A stretch of 64,000 nt of DNA from Sphingobium sp. (GTDB lineage Bacteria; Pseudomonadota; Alphaproteobacteria; Sphingomonadales; Sphingomonadaceae). A model generated the notes under the pieces. It searched no databases. It worked only from the letters and a program-made list of their open reading frames with translations, and was not told the DNA's origin. A program made the translations under genes and the position numbers. Position 1 is the stretch's first letter. Each line of letters opens with the position of its first letter. The stretch lies in contig JAGRES010000013.1 of the NCBI GenBank assembly GCA_020446425.1, positions 124,001 to 188,000 on the forward strand. The letters are read 5' to 3'. Shown here piece after piece: positions 58,624 through 64,000 of this stretch.

Positions 58624-59399
58624 TCGCGCCGGGCTCTGTATGGCTGGTCGGCGCGGGACCGGGCGATCCCGATCTGCTGACCCGCAAGGCGGAGAAGTTG
58701 CTGCGATCGGCCAGCGTCGTTTTCTATGACGCACTTGTGGGGCCCGGCGTACTGGCGCTGGTTCCCGACGATGTGCGCCTCGTTCCCGTTGGCAAGCGGT
58801 CCGGGCGTCACTCGAAGGATCAGGACAGCATCAACGATCTGCTCGTACGCGCGGCTTTAGCAGGGGAACGTGTGGTGCGCCTGAAGGGCGGCGATCCTTC
58901 CGTATTCGGACGTTCGGCGGAGGAAATGACGGAACTGGCCACACATGGCGTGTCCGTTCATATCTGCCCCGGCATCACGGCGGCATCCGCGGCGGCGGCG
59001 AGCGCGAGCATTTCGCTCACGCTACGCGGGCTGGCGCGCAAGTTGACCCTTGTGACGGCGCACGCCCGTGCTGGCGAAACGCTTGATCTGGAATGGAATG
59101 CGCTCGCTGACCCGAAGGCAACACTCGCCATTTATATGGGCAAGGCCGCTGCCAAGGAGGTCTCGGACCAGCTCGTCCGCTCAGGGCTGGCGGGGGAGAC
59201 GCCGGTGCTGGTTGCGGAAAATGTCAGCCTTCCCGATGAGCGCCTTGTCCATACCCGGCTCGATCTGTTGCCGATTGCGGCGAACGCCATTGGGGATGGT
59301 CCCGCCCTGCTGCTCATTGGCGAGGCCGTGCGTCCAAACGGTGCACATGGTGCAAATGGAGCCTCTGCCATCCGGAACAGACAGACCATCAGGACCTGA
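58620..59399 (+). CDS. cobA: Uroporphyrinogen-III C-methyltransferase (SUMT)
   Basis: A 259-residue enzyme that makes precorrin-2, the first step to sirohaem. Motifs are SVWLVGAGPGDPDLLTRKAEKLL, VRLKGGDPSVFGRSAEE, VHICPGITAASAAAA and ETPVLVAENVS. The oxidase/chelatase part of CysG is absent, so those steps need another gene. It is coupled to the globin gene by an ATGA overlap. Sirohaem is needed by NirB. Confidence 0.94.
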   Translation: MIAPGSVWLVGAGPGDPDLLTRKAEKLLRSASVVFYDALVGPGVLALVPDDVRLVPVGKRSGRHSKDQDSINDLLVRAALAGERVVRLKGGDPSVFGRSAEEMTELATHGVSVHICPGITAASAAAASASISLTLRGLARKLTLVTAHARAGETLDLEWNALADPKATLAIYMGKAAAKEVSDQLVRSGLAGETPVLVAENVSLPDERLVHTRLDLLPIAANAIGDGPALLLIGEAVRPNGAHGANGASAIRNRQTIRT

Positions 59400-59418
59400 T
59401 GCTTTGCCCGATTATCAA

Positions 59419-59985
59419 TCAGATAATATCTGCCACGAGGCCAAGCGCTTTTGCTTCTTGAGCTTCTAGGTACCAGTTTTCGCTGACTTTTCCCTGCAGC
59501 TCTTCCAATGTTATCGAAGAGCCCAGAACCAGATTGGCGAAGCCCTCATTCTGGATCGAAATGGATGCTTCGATTTCATTGATCGCGGCGCGCAATGGCG
59601 CCAGGCAGGTCGAAAGCGGTCCCTCTAGGTGGACCGTTTTGTTGATCAGGCGCTCATGGATCATCAGCCGCGTGCCACGCGCGAGGAAGCGATTGGGCAC
59701 AGCGAAAAAGCTCATGAAGGTGGCGCCCGCCGAATATACTGCGGCCTTGCCGATGAAGACGATTCGACGCTCGGGATGCAGGTCGCTGTGGAAGCGGACG
59801 TCCTCGCCCATCATCCGTGCGACCTCTGGATCTCCGCCCAGCGTTGAAAGCTCAATCGTACATGTACCGGACTGGGGAAGCTGGCCCAGGCGCCCCTTGA
59901 AATAGACATACATGTTCTGGTCCACAGTCCCGGACAGGGAAATGTTGGGAAATTCAATGAGCTGCGGGTCTATAGGGTCCGGCAT
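59419..59985 (-). CDS. ClpP-like serine peptidase homologue
   Basis: A 188-residue protein of the ClpP/crotonase-like fold from ATG 59985 (AGAAG upstream). Candidate catalytic residues are Ser in KAAVYSAGATFMSFF and His in RLMIHERLIN, in the order and context of ClpP (SMGA, MIHQP). The third residue is not obvious, and the oligomerisation handle of ClpP is shortened. There is no signal peptide. It is convergent with cobA and diverges from the transglutaminase gene across a palindrome. Confidence 0.75.
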   Translation of the reverse strand: MPDPIDPQLIEFPNISLSGTVDQNMYVYFKGRLGQLPQSGTCTIELSTLGGDPEVARMMGEDVRFHSDLHPERRIVFIGKAAVYSAGATFMSFFAVPNRFLARGTRLMIHERLINKTVHLEGPLSTCLAPLRAAINEIEASISIQNEGFANLVLGSSITLEELQGKVSENWYLEAQEAKALGLVADII

Positions 59986-60069
59986 GGTTCTTCTGGTCTG
60001 ATAAAGAGATAGCCACGCAACTACGCATCGGCATGGATGATGTTCCGCCTTTGGAGGCCAGTCACGCAA

Positions 60070-60090
60070 TTTTGTTGCAATGCAACAAAA
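60070..60090. promoter_or_regulatory. Perfect palindrome between divergent ClpP-like and transglutaminase genes
   Basis: TTTTGTTGCA (60070-60079) and TGCAACAAAA (60081-60090) are perfectly inverted around one A. The site lies 85 bp before the ClpP-like start and 20 bp before ATG 60110 of the transglutaminase gene. GCAA-containing palindromes of this kind are bound by several repressors, including PhaR-like regulators. The actual binder is unknown. Confidence 0.55.
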
Positions 60091-60109
60091 AACATCGTTT
60101 CATACTGCT

Positions 60110-63100
60110 ATGATCAAGGCGGCACTGCATCACCTCACGCGATATAATTACAACCGGCCCATCAAGCTTGGCCCTCAGGTTGTAAGGCTCCGCCCCGCTC
60201 CGCACAGTCGTACCGATGTGCCCAATTATTCGCTGAAGATCAGCCCTTCCGAGCATTTCCTCAACTGGCAGCAGGACCCGCACGGCAACTGGCAGGCGCG
60301 CATTGTATTCCCCGAAAAGGTCGACCATTTCTCTATCGAGGTCGACCTGCTCGCCGATCTGGTTGTCGTCAATCCGTTCGACTTTTTCGTCGACCCTTAT
60401 GCCGAAGATGTGCCGTTCACCTATGACGCGGCCCTGAAGGAAGACCTTGCCGCCTATTTCGAGACCGAGCCGCAGGGCAAACACTTTGAGGCTCTGGTAG
60501 AAGAATTCAAAGCCCTTGAAGAAGGCCGTACTATCGACTTTCTGGTGGCGATGAACCAGGCGCTGGAACAGCGTGTCAGCTATGTCATCCGCATGGAGGC
60601 AGGCGTGCAGACGCCCGAGGATACGCTGACACTGGGCACCGGTTCGTGCCGCGACAGCGCGTGGCTGCAGGTTCAGCTGCTGCGGCGTCTCGGTTATGCG
60701 GCGCGTTTTGTGTCGGGCTATCTCATCCAGATGAAGGCCGATGTCGAACCCAAGGTCGGACCAAAAGGACCAGAAGAGGATTTCACCGATCTGCATGCCT
60801 GGACCGAGGTCTATCTGCCGGGTGCAGGCTGGGTCGGGCTTGATCCCACATCGGGCCTGTTTGCGGGCGAAGGGCATATCCCGCTCGCCGCGACACCGCA
60901 TTATCGCTCGGCAGCACCGGTCAGCGGCATGGCCGAACCCGCCGAGGTCGATTTCCATTTCGAGATGGACATTTCGCGCATCGCCGAAGCGGTGCGCATC
61001 ACCAAACCATTCACCGAGACGCGCTGGAACGCGCTGCTCGATCTGGGCGAACGGGTGGATGCGGACCTGCAGGCACAGGATGTGCGCCTCACTATCGGTG
61101 GCGAGCCGACCTTCATTGCCGATGGCGACTTCGAGGCGCCGGAATGGAATGCCGAGGCCGTAGGGCCAACCAAGGCCGCCTATGCGGACACACTGATCCG
61201 CATGCTGCGCGAGAAATTCGCGCCGGGGTCACTGCTGCATCATGGGCAGGGCAAATGGTATCCGGGCGAAAGCCTGCCGCGCTGGGGCTATTCCATCTAT
61301 TGGCGCACGGACGGCGTGCCCATCTGGCGCGATGAGAGCCTGATCGCGCGCAACCCGGCGGTCGACGATGGCACCATGCCCACTGGCGAGGATGCGACCG
61401 TAACCGCCGATAGCGCGGAAACCTTCCTGACCGCTGCGGCGGGGCGCTTTGGCATCGACAGCGAGTATATAACCCCTGTTTACGAGGACGCAGTTGCGTG
61501 GATCGTCAAGGAGGCCGAGCTCCCGGACAATACGTCGCCCGATGATCCCAAGATCGACAATCCCGAGGAACGCACGCGCATCATGCGCACTTTCCAGCGC
61601 GGATTATCCAAGCCGGTCGGCTATGTGCTGCCGATCCAGCGGTGGAACGCGGCGCCCGCCAAGGCGGCGCGCTGGAAGAGCGAAAAATGGACTGTGCGGC
61701 GGGGCGTGCTCTTCGCCGTTCCGGGCGACAGCGCTCTGGGCTATCGCTTGCCACTCGGTTCGCTGCCCTATGTACCGCCCGCCAACTACCCCTATATCCA
61801 CCCGCGCGATACCAGCGAGCCGCGCGAGCCTCTTGCCGACTATCGCGCGCAAGAAGTCGAGCATGGGGCCGAGACGCGTGAGGCGCTGACGCCCAAGACG
61901 CCGGACAAGCACCCCGAACAGCGCTCCCAGCATGTCGAAACTCTGGCGGCTGAGCATCAGGAAAGGGTCGAGCAGCAGATCATCGAGGGTGCGGTTCGCA
62001 CCGCGCTGACCATCGAGCCGCGCGGCGACCATCTCTCCGTCTTCATTCCGCCGGTCGAAACGCTGGAAGATTATCTCGCCATGATCGCCGAGGTCGAGGC
62101 AGTGGCGGAGGAAACACGCATACCTGTGCGGATCGAGGGCTATCCGCCGCCGCCCGACCCGCGCCTGATGGTCCTGAAGGTAACGCCCGACCCCGGCGTG
62201 ATCGAGGTCAACATCCAGCCAGCCAAAAGCTGGGCCGAGGCGGTCGAGATAACCGAAACTCTCTATGACTGCGCACGCGAATGCGGGCTGACTGCCGACA
62301 AGTTCATGGTCGACGGCCGCGCCATCGGCACAGGCGGCGGCAATCATATCGTGCTGGGCGGCCCAAGCCTCAACGACAGCCCCTTCATCCGCCGCCCGGA
62401 CCTGCTCAAGAGCTTTGTCCTGTACTGGCAGCGGCACCCGTCGCTGAGCTATCTCTTCTCCGGCCTGTTCATAGGTCCAACCAGCCAGGCTCCGCGGATT
62501 GACGAGGCGCGCCATGACAGCCTCTATGAGCTGGAAATAGCGCTGTCTCAGGTGCCCGGCCCATCGGAGGAGCAACCCGCGCCCTGGCTGGTCGACCGGC
62601 TGTTCCGCAACCTGCTGGTCGATGTCACCGGTAACACCCACCGTACCGAAATCTGCATCGACAAGCTGTTCTCGCCCGATGGGCCTACAGGGCGCCTTGG
62701 GCTTGTCGAGTTTCGTGGTTTTGAAATGCCGCCAGATGCGAAGATGAGCCTCGCGCAGCAATTACTCTTGCGCGCGATGGTCGCCTGGTTCTGGCGCGAA
62801 CCGCAAAATGGCGGACTGGTACGCTGGGGCACGGCGCTGCATGACCGCTTCCTGTTACCGGATGCCGTATGGGCTGATTTCCTCTCGGTGCTCGATGACC
62901 TGCGCGGTGCGGGCTATGATTTCGATCCCAACTGGTTCGAGGCACAGCGGCAGTTCCGTTTTCCGGTGCATGGCGAGGTCGAGGGCGGCGGCGTCAGCCT
63001 CGAAATTGCCCACGCGCTGGAACCCTGGAATGTGCTTGGCGAAACCGGCGCGATTGGCGGGACGGTGCGCTATGTCGACAGCTCGACCGAACGGTTGCAG

Positions 63101-63538
63101 GTAAAGGCGAGCGGCCTCATTTCCGGCCGTCATATCATCACCTGCAATGGCCGCCGCGTGCCCATGAACCCCACGGGTGTTCCCGGCGAAGGTGTGGGTG
63201 GCGTCCGATACAAGGCATGGGCTCCCGCCAACTGCCTGCATCCGGTGATGCCGGCCCATGCGCCGCTCACTTTTGACATATTCGATCTTTGGAACAGCAG
63301 ATCGCTGGGCGGATGTGTATATAATGTAGCGCATCCGGGCGGGCGCTCCTATGATGATGTACCGGTCAACAGCTATGAGGCCGAATCGCGCCGCAAGGCA
63401 CGGTTTCAGGCGCATGGTCATTCGCCGGGGCCGGTAGAGATGCCGGATGAGGAATTACCGGGGGAGTTTCCGATGACACTCGATCTGAGACGTCCGGCAC
63501 GAAGGAGCCGGTCTGACACGTCAGGTTCCAGCCGCTGA
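60110..63538 (+). CDS. Transglutaminase-like protein with DUF2126 domain
   Basis: 1142 residues from ATG 60110 ([17 protein letters not shown]), the family's usual beginning. An in-frame ATG at 60080 sits inside the palindrome and is less likely. The N-terminal transglutaminase-like domain has Cys in [20 protein letters not shown], His in [12 protein letters not shown] and Asp in GLDPTSG. The long DUF2126 region follows ([54 protein letters not shown]). The family is always found with circularly permuted ATP-grasp proteins, one of which follows. A peptide-forming or modifying pathway is suspected, but the product is unknown. Confidence 0.9.
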   Translation: MIKAALHHLTRYNYNRPIKLGPQVVRLRPAPHSRTDVPNYSLKISPSEHFLNWQQDPHGNWQARIVFPEKVDHFSIEVDLLADLVVVNPFDFFVDPYAEDVPFTYDAALKEDLAAYFETEPQGKHFEALVEEFKALEEGRTIDFLVAMNQALEQRVSYVIRMEAGVQTPEDTLTLGTGSCRDSAWLQVQLLRRLGYAARFVSGYLIQMKADVEPKVGPKGPEEDFTDLHAWTEVYLPGAGWVGLDPTSGLFAGEGHIPLAATPHYRSAAPVSGMAEPAEVDFHFEMDISRIAEAVRITKPFTETRWNALLDLGERVDADLQAQDVRLTIGGEPTFIADGDFEAPEWNAEAVGPTKAAYADTLIRMLREKFAPGSLLHHGQGKWYPGESLPRWGYSIYWRTDGVPIWRDESLIARNPAVDDGTMPTGEDATVTADSAETFLTAAAGRFGIDSEYITPVYEDAVAWIVKEAELPDNTSPDDPKIDNPEERTRIMRTFQRGLSKPVGYVLPIQRWNAAPAKAARWKSEKWTVRRGVLFAVPGDSALGYRLPLGSLPYVPPANYPYIHPRDTSEPREPLADYRAQEVEHGAETREALTPKTPDKHPEQRSQHVETLAAEHQERVEQQIIEGAVRTALTIEPRGDHLSVFIPPVETLEDYLAMIAEVEAVAEETRIPVRIEGYPPPPDPRLMVLKVTPDPGVIEVNIQPAKSWAEAVEITETLYDCARECGLTADKFMVDGRAIGTGGGNHIVLGGPSLNDSPFIRRPDLLKSFVLYWQRHPSLSYLFSGLFIGPTSQAPRIDEARHDSLYELEIALSQVPGPSEEQPAPWLVDRLFRNLLVDVTGNTHRTEICIDKLFSPDGPTGRLGLVEFRGFEMPPDAKMSLAQQLLLRAMVAWFWREPQNGGLVRWGTALHDRFLLPDAVWADFLSVLDDLRGAGYDFDPNWFEAQRQFRFPVHGEVEGGGVSLEIAHALEPWNVLGETGAIGGTVRYVDSSTERLQVKASGLISGRHIITCNGRRVPMNPTGVPGEGVGGVRYKAWAPANCLHPVMPAHAPLTFDIFDLWNSRSLGGCVYNVAHPGGRSYDDVPVNSYEAESRRKARFQAHGHSPGPVEMPDEELPGEFPMTLDLRRPARRSRSDTSGSSR

Positions 63539-63573
63539 GGGAACATGCCGCCACAACGCCGCAGGATCTTGAT

Positions 63574-64000
63574 TTGCTGAGCGGCTATGCTGCAGAAGGT
63601 GCATTGAGCGACCTTTATGGCGGCGCTTCCCCCAATGTCGCCGAAAAATGGCATATCATGGCGGCAGGGCTCGCCCGGATGTGCAATCATGGCGGAAGCC
63701 AGTTGCATGAAGATGTCGGCCGCCAGATTCAGGATCTTGGCCTCAGCTTTCGTATCACTGGCGATGAGGAGGAGCGTAACTGGCCGCTGAACCCAATGCC
63801 GCTGATCATCGGATCGGGCGAATGGTCGCAAATCGCGTCCGGCCTGATGCAAAGAGCGGGGCTGCTCGAACAGATCATTGCCGATATTTACGGGGAACAG
63901 CGGCTGGTAACCGACGGCCATCTTCCCGCCGCGCTGATTGCGGGCAGCCGGAACTTCACGCGCTCCATGACTGGTCTGGCTCCCGGTGGCGGCCATTATC
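63574..64000 (+). CDS. Circularly permuted ATP-grasp protein (partial, runs off right edge)
   Basis: The frame is open from 63517 to the edge. It contains no ATG or GTG before the conserved part, so TTG 63574, behind AGGA at seven bases, is the best start. The 142 residues seen include WHIMAAGLARMCNHGGSQLH, MPLIIGSGEWSQIASGLMQRAGLLEQIIADIYGEQRL and GHLPAALIAGSRNFTRSMTG. These match the N-terminus of the fused ATP-grasp/DUF403 proteins. These co-occur with the transglutaminase family encoded just upstream. The ATP site lies beyond the edge. Confidence 0.8.
   Translation, partial: MLSGYAAEGALSDLYGGASPNVAEKWHIMAAGLARMCNHGGSQLHEDVGRQIQDLGLSFRITGDEEERNWPLNPMPLIIGSGEWSQIASGLMQRAGLLEQIIADIYGEQRLVTDGHLPAALIAGSRNFTRSMTGLAPGGGHY

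Noticed and set aside
60080-60109. Upstream ATG as start of the transglutaminase gene
   Set aside because: It falls in the centre of the palindrome without a ribosome site. The downstream ATG matches the family N-terminus.
63545-63580. ATG at 63545 behind TGAGGGAAC as start of the ATP-grasp gene
   Set aside because: This frame stops after 11 codons. The conserved protein is in another frame, for which only TTG 63574 or an unseen start is available.

Overview
The window is chromosomal DNA of about 60-65 % GC. It is most likely from a sphingomonad alphaproteobacterium (Sphingomonadales). The support is the PEPxxWA-CTERM exported protein, the very large NAD-dependent glutamate dehydrogenase, the PAS_5-type regulator, the order hflK-hflC-htrA, and the style of the nitrate-assimilation locus. 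No rRNA, CRISPR array or intact insertion sequence was found. There is one tRNA-Thr.

Layout. At 1-6.1 kb a LysR regulator (cut by the left edge) faces a complete distal valine-degradation operon: mmsA, acyl-CoA dehydrogenase, 3-hydroxyisobutyryl-CoA hydrolase, enoyl-CoA hydratase, mmsB. At 6.3-24.2 kb is mostly housekeeping: a PEP-CTERM protein, a dihydroorotase-like enzyme, YgfZ, glutamine cyclotransferase, small membrane proteins, aconitase, GyrB, a HerA-like ATPase, HtrA, HflC/HflK and an Mrp/ApbC Fe-S carrier. A compositionally odd patch lies at 16.3-17.8 kb. At 24.2-33 kb come an unexplained RNA-like element, an XRE regulator with paired operators, a CoA-binding protein, an orphan molybdenum hydroxylase large subunit, ferrochelatase, acetoacetyl-CoA reductase, and an iron locus (Fur box, TonB receptor, PKHD hydroxylase). 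At 33-40 kb are the large glutamate dehydrogenase and an acidic PAS protein. Next to tRNA-Thr, at 40.2-41.8 kb, lie a very AT-rich stretch, a Flp-type pilin fused to a Ser/Gly repeat tail, and an IS3 transposase remnant.

The main functional block is 41.8-59.4 kb, a full nitrate and cyanate nitrogen-assimilation locus: nasT, nasS, nrtA, nrtB, a fused double ATPase, an outer-membrane channel, nirB, nirD, a formate/nitrite channel, a PP2C-kinase fusion, cyanase, the nitrate reductase nasA, a globin and a SUMT for siroheme. The two gaps in front of nrtA and nasA each contain candidate ANTAR hairpins with AnnGnn hexaloops. In each, the second hairpin overlaps the 5' arm of an intrinsic terminator. 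This matches the NasS/NasT antitermination mechanism and would make both sub-operons nitrate-controlled.

The right end holds a ClpP-like protein, a DUF2126 transglutaminase and the start of a circularly permuted ATP-grasp protein. A perfect palindrome lies between the first two. All family calls were made by eye from motifs; no database search was run.
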